Source: Canna indica (taxonomy: Eukaryota > Streptophyta > Magnoliopsida > Zingiberales > Cannaceae). From it: a stretch of DNA of 64,000 nucleotides. This document shows positions 9,701 to 24,700 of this stretch, one piece after another (position 1 is the first letter of the stretch; each line of letters begins with the position of its first letter). The translations under genes were made by a program, and so were the position numbers. The DNA lies in the NCBI GenBank assembly GCA_034359265.1, contig CP136895.1, positions 4,838,501 to 4,902,500 of the forward strand, read 5' to 3'. The notes under the pieces were generated by a model that saw only the letters and a list, made by a program, of their open reading frames with translations, searched no databases and was not told the origin of the DNA.

Positions 9701-12700
9701 ATGGAGGGGGAAACAGCGGAAGAGCGGGTTGGTCCGTGCACCGCGGCCGAGCAAACCCTCGAGGCGGAGGCTTCCGAGGGAGACACGACGCCGGTGAGCG
9801 CTCACTTGAGCGCAGCATCTGCCCCGGCCTCCCGCTGCTCTTCGCCTCTGGCGGGCTTACGGCAGGCACGGCACGTCCGGAGCGGCAGCTTCCAGAGGTG
9901 GCGCCGGCAGATGCAGCGGGCGTGGCGATGGGGCTCTGCCGGCGGAGGCTTTGGTGGGAGTAGTAGTAGGGAACAGAATCTTAGGGCTTCGGTGAATCTG
10001 GAAGTGATGGCGAATCAGAAGCGGCAGTGGTATCAGATCAAAGCTAAAGCCCGGGTATCGTCGCCACTTGTCCCCTTGCTTTTGACATCGTTCCTTACTT
10101 TGCGGACTCTTCACTTGAGAAGTGTTTGTTATGACTTGATGTTTGTAATTCGCATTGTCACCATGGCTTTCTTGGATCACTGAAAAAACGCTATAGAGTA
10201 GCCGACATAATTATCTCAGCTGTCTTTGCTTGCAAAGAAGCGCTTGGTATAAGTTTAAATGGTTACAATTGTCAAATAAAATTTATGGTCTGTAGATGCC
10301 AACCGAATATGGTTAGTTGTTAAGTAAATATGGAATCTCCAAGTTGAATGCCCTCTACTCATCTGAATCTCCATGGATAAAGGATATTGCTGGAAGCCTG
10401 AAAACAATAAGTAGCATTTGTCAGGGACGAAAAGCGCAGCGACGCTCGAAGGTCCCCTGGAGCTATAGCTCTTAACGCAAGCGCGAAGCGCGTGCTTTAT
10501 TGAGATAAAGCGCAAAATAAAAACATAAATATATATTTTATGCATACACCAAAAATATCAATAGATTCCAACTATTATAAAGAATAATAACTAAATATTC
10601 AAAATGATGAAGACCAAATGTATAAAAAGAAACCATGTTCTCAAAAATATTCTAAAAAATATTCAGCAAATACCCAGAATATATTCACAGAATTTCATAA
10701 TATCCAACAAACATTCAGAAAATATTTAGCAAATGTTCACAAAGAACTTCCAAATATTCAATATTCAACAAACAATGTCATAATAGAAAATATTCAGCAG
10801 AAAATTTCAGAACATACACCAAATTTTCGGCAAAGCAATTTGAGAATAGTTACAAAATATTCAGCATAACTATGTATTAAAAAAAGTCCCCTACTGCAAT
10901 TAGAAAGAGCAAAAAGAGAGCCAAAGAGAAGGGAAAAAGACAACAAAAAAGTAAAAAAAATGTAGATAAAAGAAAAAAGTAGAAAGATAAACCGGTAATA
11001 GAAAGAAAAATAAGAGTAGAGGCAAACTTAGAAGATTATAAGACTGAGAAAAAAGTAGAAAATTACATGGGAGATGAAGAAGAGTTATGGGCTGCCGGCT
11101 AAATTGATGCCTAAGAGTGGAGGAAGAGCATAGACGTGTAGGAGGAAGAGGAAAGGACTTATGCATGTAGTTTGACTTTTGAGCTGCCTGCACCTTCCAA
11201 AGAAACCCTTGTCCTTCCGAAAAAACCCTTGGTCTTTCAAAAAAACCCTTGGCCTTCCATAGAAAAAAAGTTGAAGCTGAAGAGAAAAAATGGCTTGAGC
11301 GTAGCGCGCTTCCTAGTTCTTGCTACGCTGTGCAGATAGCGCCACGTAGCGTGCTACAGTGAAGTCTACTATGCATAGCACAACGAAGCACACAGGGTGT
11401 GCGTCGCCGGCTTGCCGCGCTATAGCGCACTATGCACGCTAATGACGCTATTGACAACTATGATCAATAGTGCCGTATGTAACTTGCTTGCTGATATGGA
11501 AAACACTAATATATTCAGAGAAGTACAGCCTGCTCTTCATTGCAGTTGAACCTCTCAATTTAAGGATTTTGTTTCAATTTGACCCAAATTTCTCCAATTA
11601 GAAGATGCCAAGCTTATTATCACGACCAAAAAAATTTCGTGGTAGCGAACCTTGATATCGATATATCGTCCGCGTCGCGATATATCGACAATATAATATA
11701 CTGTCATGAACCTTGATAGCATTGAAAGTTATCACTTGTGACATAAAACATAACAAAGTAGCAAACATAACTGTTATGAACCATAAAACATAACAAAGTA
11801 GCAAACATAGAATATACAAACCATCCACATAGCAAAGTAGCAAAGTAGCAAAATAACAAATATAGAATATACAAAAATCCAATTCACATAGCATGAACCA
11901 TAAAACATCAAGTAGCTAAAGTCATCACAATCATGAGTAAACTAGTCTTAACAATTAACAAATTAACTCCTCCAATCTAAAAAAGATTATCAAAATCATG
12001 TTTAATGTCTCCATTAGGGGTATTATCCATTGGAGGAGTTGTTGGTTTGAGCCCAAAATCATCTTTAATGTCTTCATCATCATTTGGAAATATCTCTTCT
12101 TGTCCTTCATCACTTGAATTTTCATCCACCAATCTTGAAGTAGAAGTAGAACCACGATGACGTCGATTATAAGTGACAATCTCATTAACTCCACGCCTCC
12201 TTGGAAAATTACGACCCTCGAGGGCATTTGAAGCACCAATGGCTTCATCAACAAGCTCAAAAGGAATTCTATCATCCTCTCCATCATTATTGTTGAACCA
12301 CGCATTTGTCCCCCAATCAAAATCGTCAAATACTAGTGGATCATAGTTTTTGCCGCCTTCACGAACTTTTTGAAATTTCGTGGCAATCTTTCGATTGTAT
12401 TGGACATACACCAAATCATTCAATTTTCGGTGCAATAATCTATTTCTTTTCTTGGTGTAAATCTATACAAAAGAAAAATAATTAAATAAAAATAATAAGT
12501 AATAACTACTAAGAAAGTACTAAAAAAGCATTAAATACTTAGTTACTTACAAACTCAAAAGTGCTCCAATTTCATTCACACCCGGAGTTCGAACAACAAA
12601 GACTAACAATGCGCTTTGCAAACTTTGAAAACTCGGGAGTACGTCCACCGAAGGATTTCCACCATTCAACTAACATTAAAAATATAAAATATTAAAATTC

Positions 12701-15700
12701 AAAAAATATGTAAAGACAATAAATATTAATAAATAAAATAATACACAATATAATTACGAGGAATCCTATTTGAGCGCTCTCTAATTACCATCTCTCTTGC
12801 AAAAGGCCCTCGATCTTCATCATACATATCGGCATCTAGAAGTATCTTGGATCGCATTGTATCATCCACCACTAATTTCTCAAGTACATAATTGAAGTCT
12901 TCACGTAGCTTCCCCGAGTACATGTCATCATTTTTTTTAATGTCAAAATACTTGCCCGGATTGAGAAATAGAGCCGCACCATATAATGGTGTTTTCATTT
13001 GACGCTCCCATCGACTTTCAATGATATCAATGACTTTCTTGCACAAAGTGGATTTGTGGGCCAAGATTTGTTTGATCCTCCTCTTAGCTTCACCCATTTC
13101 CGCGGCTAATTCTGTCATAGCGGATTTTTTCATCACCATCCGCTATCCTCAAAATCACAAGTAAAGGCTGTGATGCTCTAATGCAATCTTCAACTATCTC
13201 TCAAAATTTAACCGCATGGATTAAGTCATAAATTTTCTTTCGCGCTTCGGTCTTGCACAATTTTGAATCAAACCAATCTTGACTTACAAACAACCACTGC
13301 AACTCTTGTTTAAATTTTCTCAAACATGACAATGTTAGAAATACAATCGCAAATCTAGTAGCCCCGGGTCTAACAAGATCATGTCCATTAGTGTGCTCCC
13401 TCATTGCATCAAGAAGGCGACCATGTCTATAAATGAATGTGGTCAAGGATCTTGCTCTTGCGATTGTAGGCTTGAATTCTTTCATTTTTCCCACATCTTC
13501 CAACATAAGGTCCAAGCAATATGCGGCACTAGGGGTCCAAAATAGTGTAGGCAATCTTTTCTCCAACAATCTCCCCGCTGCCTTATAGTTGGCGCCATTA
13601 TCTGTGATAACTTGAACAACATTACTTGGGCCAATTTCTTCAATCTTGCTCTAAAGTAAGTCATCCAACATCTGAGCATCATGACATTGACCGGAAGCAT
13701 CGACAGAGCCAAGAAAAATAGTCCCATGCAAACTATTTACAAGAAAATTTATCAGCTGTCTCCCTCTTCTGTCTGTCCACCCATCTGACATAAGAGTACA
13801 CCCATCTCTTTCCCAAACCTCTTGATGTTTGCGCTTTAAATCTTCTGTTTGTTCTTTTGTCTTTTTCAATAAAGGAACCCGCAACTCATGATATGCAGCC
13901 TGATCCAATTTGTGTTATGCTTTCAACCATCAACTCATAGCTTCTTGAGTTTGCTGCATTGAAAGGAATGATATTCTCATAGAAGAAGTTGGCTACATAC
14001 ATGTTAATTTTTTCAATAGTCTCTTTTGTCTTCAAAGATCTTTCAATGGTCTGTTGGCTAGGACCTTTAGAGTGTCTTTCATCCACAATTTCTTCTGGAG
14101 CTCTCTGTAACAATCCACCAATCTTGGTTTGTGATGTGGATTGTGAGTGTGACACTTGTGACATTACTGCAAACGGGATAACAACCTCTTTTTTTTCTTC
14201 TTGTAAATTGTTCCCGAGCTTGGCACGGAGTTGGAAGCTGTAGATAGGTCTATTGGTGCCACTGCTTCTTGTTCATCATCCAATCTGAATGGTGTCTTCC
14301 TCTTAGCTGCAAGGGCATCATGCATTTCTCTCATTATCAACGTTGTGGTTTTATCACATTTTTTCACGTCTCCATAACCACCCGACAAATGTTGTTTAAG
14401 TCTTGTGATTTCCCCATTCAATTGGTTGCCACAAAGTGAACATGCAATCAATTGTCTTTTGCTTAAATCCGGCCAATATCCATATTTCCAACCAATATTC
14501 TTTGAGTTCGGTTTTCGTTTAGGATCTTTAGAAGGATCATAAGGCGTTTCACCGGAATTTCTCTCCATAATTTACTGCACAATATAAACAATGTTGCACA
14601 CAAATACACAATTCAAAATGAACACAGCTAAACAAGGTATATACAAATATACTATCATTCTATCAACTTCTCAAGCATAAACAAGGAAGTTAGCTGTTCT
14701 GGTTTGAATTCTGGTTTCTGAAATCAAACCAGAGCAGCTAGCTGTTCTGTGAAATCAAATTCCAGAACAACTAGCTGTTATGGTTTCTGAAATCAAACCA
14801 GAACAGCTTAAGCTTTGATTCCAGAACAACTTAAGCTGTTCTGTGAAATCAAATTCCAGAACAGCTTAGCTGTTTTGGTTTTCTGAAATCAAAATATCGC
14901 AGAGAAGTGAGGCAGAAAAAGAAAAGATCGCCGGAACATACCTGCCCGGAAAATAGGAAAGCATCGCCGGAAAAGTGAGGAGCCGACGGGATGCGAGGAA
15001 GCTTCCGAGAGAGCCGCCGACGGGATGCGAGGAACGAGGAAGAAGATGAGATAACGAGAGAGGCGCCGATCGAACAGGGTTTAAGTTAGTTTTTTTTATT
15101 TATTTTTAAAATCAATAATTTAGATACCCCTTATTACCAAGTTGGATGAAAAAATCGCAAAATATAACCCTGGCCCAGCGGTGGAACCTTTCCCGGTCCA
15201 CCGCGCGGGCCAGGGTTCGAATCCTGCTCTATTTCTTTTTTTTTCTTGTACTGCCTATCTCGGGATTGCCTGTATCGTCTGGACGATACAGGCAAATCTA
15301 CCGAGGCAGCGATATCTCGTCGTTATCTCGACGCGAGATAGCGACGAGATGATAACAATGGAAGATGCTATTTAAAATCTTAATGAAATTGCCACAAGAT
15401 TTGCACATAGTTATATAATCAAATGCGTCAAAAAAGCTTGAATTTGACATGAATTCAGTTCATGTTTTTTTTTATAAAAAAAATAAATTGAATTCAAGAT
15501 TAGTTGCTTGGATTTGAAAAGGATTGGTTGTACTCAAATTTGAACCCTGTTTGAACTTAAATTCATACTAAATCTCAATTTTTTAAACACACCTGTTTGT
15601 ACTGACTAGTTATACACAATGATCTACTTGACAATTTTCATCCAAATTTTGTTGTCTTTGAGTTGGAGAAATTTGGATCATAGTGAAACAAAATCTTAAA

Positions 15701-18700
15701 TCAAAGGACTAAATTTAGATGACTGAAATTAAGGGGTCAAAGTGCATCAAGGCCAAACTAAATTTGCCCTTTATATATAGTTAAAATCTAAATGAATTTA
15801 TAATGGAGTAATGGACACACCTATTTGTTGGTAGTAATCAAAGAGTGTTGTAGTGTTATTCTCTAGTCCAATTTGGTTTTTCATGTATTAGATAGCTTAA
15901 TGTAGTCCAGCCTGATGCTTGCTTAATGAATAGACAAATCTTCAACTTTGTATTGGGTCATATACAACAAAATTTTGTTATTAGAAAAATAAATTTTACT
16001 ATCCTGTTTTCTTTTGTCATTCCATTCTTTTTCTGAGTTTTTTTGGTTTTGTCCTAAATGATTTCCTGGATATCAACTGGTTCTGCGTGGAACTTTTTTA
16101 TTAAGGCAATTTGTTAAATAGGTTCATGACTTACCAAACTTTCATAGGAGCTAGGAAGAAGAAACGTTGAATATAAAAACATTTAGCATATTCTTACAAA
16201 CTTGTAGCCATATGTAACCTTGATATTCTTTTCATTGTCCATATTAGCTATGGATGTGACATCCACGTCCATTTCTTTTCTTAGTTATAACTTATAACCT
16301 ATAGAATGACACAATCAATTACTCTCATATATATGATTGTATCTTTTAGTCAAATTGGTATTTAGGTGAACATATGAGTATCATTTACTTTTTCTATGGT
16401 TTTACTATTTATTGATGTTATTATGGCTTACAAATTTGCATTTTGATTGCCACTATCGACTTGTTGGTCTATAAATTATCATGTAGCATATTTTTAGATA
16501 TTTATTAGTTATTGCTGATTTAGACATCTAGTTTTCACTTTGTTAAATTTGATTAGTGTGATGCAGGATCATAGACAAAATAAAAGGCCAACATCACTAT
16601 TTGAACATTTTTTCATTGTTGGTCTTCATTCATATACAAATAATGAGGTCATTGAAGACACTTTTACAAAAATGAAAACGTGGGAGTCAAGATTGCCAGA
16701 ATCTGAAACCTTGGATCTTAAGCAGTTTCATGGACAAAAGCCTACTTTGGAACCTCAGGTATGCTCAATCAACAGTTGAAAACATGATAATTGTCATATT
16801 ATTTGGAGTCTACACTTTTATTCTAATATTTTGCACTCAGGTTTCCACTTGTTCTTTCACCCTGCACCAGCATGATTGAAATTTTTTTGCAGTTGTTTTT
16901 GAATGTGCATGCATATCTGTGGATGCATATGGTTGCAAAGTATCGTTAATTATAAAAGTGATTTTTTTCACAGTACAAAATTGACACAAGCAATTTACTG
17001 ACATGTGACTGGTGGGGTAATAGTGTTTTTAAGCATGTCACTACATTTTAGTTAAGATGGAAGGCATCTGAGATTCTGGTGAATGTGCCATGTCTCCTTT
17101 CACAAAATTGTTGATCTTTTATTTTATATTCTAGCTGTCTGCTGGCTATCAGAGACTAGTATCTACATACTTGTTAAATTTTGTTGCAGATTCTTTTTAA
17201 GTACCCTCCAGTGAAGAGAGTGGCAATGAGAGAGAATGAACTGCCTGCTTTCTGCTTTCCAGATGGTGTTAAGGTTTAGTACATGTGCTTTTTGTTATGT
17301 TCATAAGAAGCTAGTTTTATCTTTTAAGTTTTGATTGACAAAGTTGAAGATCTAAGCATGTATGGTTTCTATACTTTATTGACCATTGAGAACACAACTT
17401 AATTACTGCTAATGAGCTTCTTCCATAGTTAATTGTCCAAAAATCAGAAAAGGTGAGCTTATTACTTAAGTAGTTTGATGAGAGCTAGTAGTAGACCTAT
17501 GAAAACTTTGCTAAACAGAAAAAAAAAGTATACTTGACTTCTATCAAATTGATGATGCACACTGCTCAACATTGAGTTAAATGGGAATGAAAACCCATAT
17601 AACCTAGTTGAATTAGTATTAGTTATTCACTGCTCTTGGTTGTTGCTGTTGTGGTTATTGGCTTATTGCTATTCGCTGTCTAACAATCACCATTAACTTT
17701 AGATATCGTGTATCTTGTCCATCATACCTGTGCTGATATGGTATGCTTTTTACTATTTTAGATGTTTAGTAAAAAGTTGACTGCAAAAGAAAGGTTGAAT
17801 GTGTAGCACTTGTAGAACATCACAGGTGAAAAGGAGTAACTTATCTGTTTCTAATTTTTTTATGTTTCTTCTCACTCAACATTTAAGTAAGTAAAAAAAT
17901 ATTCATTCATGCTAATCTCACCAGGTGGTAACCTAAATAAAATAAAATATTAATATAATATAGCTTTTAAGTTATATATATCTTTTCATCTATTCAATAT
18001 TAAAAATCATGCTTCATGATTTTACATGGACGAACCTAAATACAACAAAAATTAATTTATTTTGCTATATTTTAAAAATTGATAAAATATTGACATTACC
18101 CACTTGAACCAACTTACAATAATTATTTTTACTTTTATTTATTTGTTAAGACCACTTGCAGATTGCAAGTGCAACATGTGAGTATTTCAAAATGTAATTC
18201 CATCAGCTTTTAAGGCCTTGGTCACAAGTGGCAACCAAATGCCTAAGTGGCTAAGAGTGGAGAATTTTTATTTCAAACAACATGTAGCCAGTGTTCTTTT
18301 ACCATGTCAGTTAACAAGGCATTTCCTTTTGGTTTATCATGGTTAGATTAATACTAAGTTTTTTTAGCTACTCAATCATCACTACTAGTTTCATGATACC
18401 TATGTACATACTGGGCCTTAACAAAGACTAGGACATAAAAGAATTTTATACTGTATTAGAACTGATTTTCAAAATAAGACTAAACTAAAACATTTGCTAT
18501 CATACACCATGTTTGCTGAGTTCTTGAGCTCAAGTGGAGTTGATATATTTCGATTTAACTCTATGATATTACTTGTAATAAGAGGATTAGAAATGGTTTA
18601 AACTGTTATTTTTACTTGTCTAATTTAATCATTTTATGAAACAAATCCACACATCTCCACCACCAAACTGAAGCCTTTTGAAGCATGTGGTTCAAATATG

Positions 18701-21700
18701 TAATATGACTTGCACTGTTTGAGATGACTTCCCATGTTACTTGTTTTAGTAATACCTGTTTCATCAGATGCTATGTGCCTGTTTTTAGTCATGTTGTCAG
18801 ATTTAGTCGGGACAACTGAAGATGCCTGAAGGCCCTGAACAATTACTATATTGGAATTTCCCACATGAATAGATTACTTGCATTACATGCTTGAATTACT
18901 TTACTTAGAAGAATTTTGATGCAGGCTCGCTTAATAGAGAGAACACCATCCATGAGCGATCTTAACGAAGTTGTGTTTGGCCAGGTAAATGCATTACTGA
19001 ATGATTTTAAATTAAGAAATGATTCAATTATTTTTTCTCCTCACCAGTACATATTGAGCTCCTGAAGAACAAATAAGAAAGAATTTTCATTTTTTACTTG
19101 CAACTACATTATGCTTATGTGTTCGATCTTTTTGCTTATTTTTTAGGTACAACAGTGGACAATAGCCAGTGTTCCTTTGCAAACAAAATACTATGGACAT
19201 AACATAAGTCATGTCTTGGTACAATACAACAGGCCATTTTCCTGTTACAAGGCAATGTTACTTTGGTTAAAGGCTATAAATTACAACAATACCCTTGATT
19301 TCCCCAATACCTAATTTTTTCACCTACCACTTCTCCCGACAACTTTCATGTGTGTGTGGCCGCCATAAGGCCATAGATCTCTGTATGTCCTCAATCTCCT
19401 CACATCTCACCATGGATGCAATGCCATGAACGTTGATGCACATCCAGGGAGGTTGTAGTGTCTACGCTACGCTGTACGGCAAAGAGGTTGCGGGCCTTGC
19501 GGCATTGTCGACTTGCCGCTTCCTTGGCCGCAACTGCGTGCCCTCCTAGCCATGCGACATGGATGACTTGCGGCTTCCCTGGCCACAATGTGTTGGCGTC
19601 GTAGCCTCCTCTCTGCTACGATCTTCTAGTTGCACGACGTCGACTTCGCGACCTTGTTAAGAATACGGTTCAAAACCCTTGCCATTATCCTAATTTTGAA
19701 AAAGAAAAACAAGTTAATGGAAACAAATTAAAATATTTATTTGAAATTTTTTGATTAAACTAGAGTTTGGACACGATATATGTGATTCATTAATCCAATT
19801 ATAGATTAAAATTTCAACTTGTCTTATTTTCTGTGATATAATATATGTTGTTATATTTATTAATGCCTACTTATGATATGATTGAAATGGAATATATTAA
19901 TCAGATTATTTAATTATTATGTTAAAATGAATTTTATTACTATAATAACAATATATGATCTTATCTAATATGCTTTGTATGATGTAATGAAGAAGAAATA
20001 GTACAAAGGGTATTTCCGATAAATTGTCTTGTCTTGTGTTGTGATATTGTAAAACAAACGTAGGATAACGCTACATTTGATGTCGAGTGCCGTGTGAAAC
20101 GAACATGGGATTATCCATTGTCGTTTCAGTCTTGTACTGAACAAGATAGTTTGCGAAACGAACGGACCCTATATGTTGTTTGAAAATTAAGTACTAATAG
20201 ATTACATAGTTCTCAATAGTGAATAACATTCATTCTCTATAGCTATTGCCTTTGTCTCCAACCGATCTGAAGTATGCTCAATCTTCTGTATACTCGAGAA
20301 GATTATGATTAGCCCTTTTTCACTGTATATATTTAAACTGTTCAATTTAATTATTGGAGTACACATCTTCAGTTTTGTTTTTTTGTTCTTTTTTTTTATG
20401 GTTCCTTCAGTGAAGCATGTTATTCTCATTCACATTAATCTTTCTGCAGGAGCATCTTTCAAGGGACGACTTATCTTTTATCTTCTACTTGAAGGTCTAT
20501 CTTCTTCTCTTTGAAATCTACATCAGTGTGTCCATTACTATCATTATTTTCAGATGCTTTATGATGTGAACTTGGTGGTCTCTACTCTTTGGAGGCGTTT
20601 TTGTTTGTGGAATGTTGAAGGATTTGAAAGTATGTAAGGATAGGAAGCTTATATTCCTGTGTTTGGTTAGATATGCCCAAGAATTTAACTAAGCATTTAA
20701 CTAGCATATGGAAATCACTTTATTATGAAACATGGGAAAGTGATTTCCACCAAGGGAGGTTGGAATTTTTTAAAATAAACTCATTAGGCCAAGAAAACCT
20801 TATATGAAAATAATATATTAATATCCTTATTTAATGAATGATAAAAGAATATAATAAGTATTGATGCAACATAAATATAAAGCATGGTATTAAATTCTGC
20901 ACCATACCGCTCGGTAGGGGTGTCCATTATTCGGTTTACACTGAACCGAACCGAAAAACCGAACCAAAAAATTCGGTTCGGTTCGGTTCGGTTCGGTTTG
21001 GACACTGCTGGGTTCGGTTCTTGACCCGAACCGAACCCGAACATTAATATTCGGTTCAGATTCGGTTCCCGGAATTCGGGAACCAACCCGAACCGAAAAC
21101 CAAACTAATTTAAAAATATATATATTTTAATTTTTAACTTAATAGTTAATACACTCGAACCCGATATTTCACTCGGACCCGATTAATTTTTTCACGTATC
21201 TTCGTGTAAATGAAATTTCGGTTTTTTCGGGTAGGGAACCGAACCGAACCGAACCGAATTATTTCGGTTCAGGTTTATTCAGTTTTTGGGTAATTCGGTT
21301 TTGGGTAATTCGGTTCGGTTCGGGTTGAACCGAATGGACAGGCCTACCGCCCGGTACGGGTGGTACCGTGGTGCGTACAAGAATTTTGGGTTTCCGGTAT
21401 TGGGTACACCCGGTAACTGTTTTGGTATTTGGTACACCCGGGACCCGTTGGTACCGGGTGTACCGGTAAATACTGGTCATACAAAAAGATAAAATGAAAT
21501 TTTATAAAAACCAGTGTGGAATGTGTTTTTTCCAGGTTTACAATATAACATGAAGCTTACATTTATCTATCTTAGTACATTGTTGTAGTTTAATAAAGTG
21601 TGGACTACAAGTGTATTTAATTTTCTTTTCTCAGTGTTTTCTAATAAATGCTGATTTGGTTACACCTCTCAGGCTGCAGACAATGCTCCATTATATGGTA

Positions 21701-24700
21701 TTTGCCTGCATGTCCAGGAGATAGTTCAGAGAGCACCTGGTATCTTAGGTGCTGTTTCGCCCCTTCCTCATTCTTCTTGCAAGTCTAGCCGATTCTTGGT
21801 TTCTGCACCACGTTGTTATTGCCTACTTACAAGAGTGCCATTCTTTGAGCTCCACGTTGAGATGCTGAACAGGTTAAGTAATGCCTCTAAGTTTATCTGA
21901 GACATGATGATATTATGCTGTTCTTTTTCCCCTTGTTTGTCAAGTACAGAATGGTAAGTGCTCTCTCATTCTAATTTTGGATGTCTGTCTTATTTTTGTT
22001 CTTTACAGCATAATTGCACAGGAGCGCCTTGACAGAATAACACACTATGTTAGTGAAATGGTCCTTACAGAAACTATTCCACGTGGCATCATGCTTCCTG
22101 ATCAACAATATGAGAATTCCAGTTCTCCCAATAGTAATTTGTTTAATAATGGGATGGAATATGCCATACCAATTGATACTATACCAGGTCTTATTTCTCC
22201 ATCAGTTCTTCCATCAGATAGGCTCATATCCTCATCTCCTTACAGAATTTTGGAACCTCAGTCACCAGAAAGTGCTAGTACTAGTGAAGCTTCAGATTTT
22301 GGTTATCCAAGGGAGCTAGGCAGGGAAACTATAAGGGTTTGGCAACACTATGATGATTATATGTCTGAGATGTCAGAATCATGTTCTGATAGTTTTGAAA
22401 AACTATATGGATGCTTTGAGAATGGACAAACTTCACCAGATCTTAGCACAATGTTCTCCGCCACTGGCAGATTACATCGCGTTGGAAGTTTGGATTCTGT
22501 GTACAGGTGGTTGAATATTGCTTTTATTTTATTCTTGATTCTTTTTTTGGTAAGAGGTGATCTCTATTCATCTTTATTGTTATTATTTCTTTTCAAAACT
22601 AGATATCCAACTTTTATCATTTTTAGAAACTTGGAAAAAATCACTTAGATGGATATGATGGTATCCTCTTTCCACCCCATATTTTGATGCATATGTTGCT
22701 TTCGCCAGTTCAGTTAAAGATGCGGGATCTGATGATGATGAAGAATATGAGCTAAGCTCCAAGCATGAAATAAATGTCGGTGATGAAAAAGTAATGGAGT
22801 GGGCTAAGGTATTCTGTGCTTATTTTTCAATGAGAAAAGGTATCATGTCATTGTCCTACATTTTTGGACTTGATCTCTTGTTCTCTGTTTCAGGCAAACA
22901 ACAATGAACCATTGCAGATTGTTTGTGGTTATCATGCTCTTCCTCTCCCGCCACAAGGAGGTGAAATAGCTTTTCACCCTTTGGATCATTTACAATCTAT
23001 CAAATACTGCAGGCCTGGGATATCATCTCTTAGGTTGGATGGAGCTAATGATGTAAGATCTGCAATCAATGCAGTTACTCTTAGTGATTGATACCTATTT
23101 TCTCAAGTGCTTTTGTTTAAGTTGATTTTCTAACCTATAGTTATTCAACATGGTATGCACAGTTAGCATCTGCAGAAGAAGCTCTTGCATTGTCAATTTG
23201 GACAACTGCTACAATTTGCGGTACTTTGTCCCTTGAAAGTGTGAGTGCTCTGTGTCTCAATTTTTTTAGTTATATGAATGTAGCAATATTAACTAACCAC
23301 CATAGTCGATCTAGTTTTGAAGATAGGAAGTAGTAATACAATGTTATGTAGTTGTTTACAACTAATGGATGTTTCAGTAATTAGGCCAATTTTGGTGATG
23401 GATGTTTCATAGTAAAGGATCAGGTTTTGTGGTATTTTGATGATTCGAAGAGTCTGAGAAATCAAGTTATTATTATTTATTTATTTTGGCCAATTTGTTC
23501 AAGAAGGTTTTTGATAACCATGAAAATGTTGGATGAGTAGAAAAGCTTTTCAATTTTAGTTATTGCCAAAATGTAGATATTCAAAGTTGCCAAACCTATC
23601 TTAGCTTGGGTCAAAATAACAGACTCTACTATGAAGCTTTGAAGAAGGGTGATTGAACAAAGATCAGATTGATATTGATTGATTTGGTTTTCACTAAGAC
23701 CAATTGCAGGATCTATTCACTTGTTGAGATAATGGGCATATCTAATTCACAATTCTACTAGTTATCTTTAATTTTTTTAGGCACTGCATTTCTCTTGTGC
23801 ATAATACTATAAGGTAAATATTGACAGTTCTCTTTCAGATTTTGTTATTTCTTGCTGGAGCTTTATTGGAAAAGCAAGTTATCGTCATATGCCCAAATTT
23901 GGTTTGTATATTGTCTGTCAGCCAATTAAATTTTGCAATCATGTTATTCATTCTGTTCATGTTTAGTTCCTACTTGTATTCGTTATTTTTATAAACTAAA
24001 TGCAGGGAGTGCTCTCAGCCATAGTATTGTCCATCATACCCTTGATTCGACCATTTCAGTGGCATAGCTTGTTACTTCCTGTAAGTTTAGTCGCTCATCT
24101 CTTATGATATTCCAAAATCCAAAGTTCTATTCATTTACAGATTTCTACGACCACAAGGCACAAATATTACATATTACAAGTGTTCATTTTATTTGTTTAG
24201 CTTTTAGACATAAATTTGCATCTTTTCAAACTTCAAATATTGTATTTTAATTTCCATACTCGGGATGTTTGTATGCTTTATTATGTATCTTTTCAAGCAT
24301 TTTAGTGAAGTAATATGTGAAAAACATTGTTTAGACTTTAGTGTGTAAATTAAGAAATCCATCTTGTACTGATACAGTCCAATTTGTACCAGACTATACA
24401 GTCTATACCTATACTCTGTGTTGGTAAGGTACCGGTGCATACCGGTATCATCAAACACCAAGATTGGTACTAACATGAGACATTGAACTTCGATCTAATG
24501 TGTTTCATATTCTTTTACTGTAGTGCTCATATAGTCATTTAAATTTGAGTCTGTCGTTTTGGTGATTCTAAGAATTCAAATATACCATGATATACTCATC
24601 CAACTTCATATACAATATTTTTCAGATTTTACCAAGAAAAATGCTTGATTTCCTTGATGCTCCAGTGCCATATATTGTAAGTTTTGCTTACCAGTATTTC

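Larger units (their letters stand above)
11640..15355 (-). mobile_element. hAT-superfamily (DUF659 type) transposon relic
   Basis: Transposase fragments lie on the minus strand between structured termini. The left end has the paired palindromes TCGATATATCG / CGATATATCGA (11658-11688). The right end has three hairpins (15168-15350). A clean 8-bp target duplication was not found, so the exact limits are estimates. Confidence 0.6.
10055..16566 (+). other. Intron 1 of the DENN gene (6.5 kb)
   Basis: It begins GTATCG after the CGG codon at 10052-10054 and ends TGATGCAG at 16566. It holds a repeat rich in AGCGC/GCGAAGCGC words (about 10425-11460), an hAT transposase relic (about 11640-15355) and otherwise plain AT-rich intron sequence. 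No host exon is recognised within it. Confidence 0.7.

Noticed and set aside
15160..15235. Possible tRNA gene (B-box GGTTCGAATCC with a T-rich terminator)
   Set aside because: No acceptor stem pairs around the boxes, and the upstream sequence forms a long hairpin instead of a cloverleaf.
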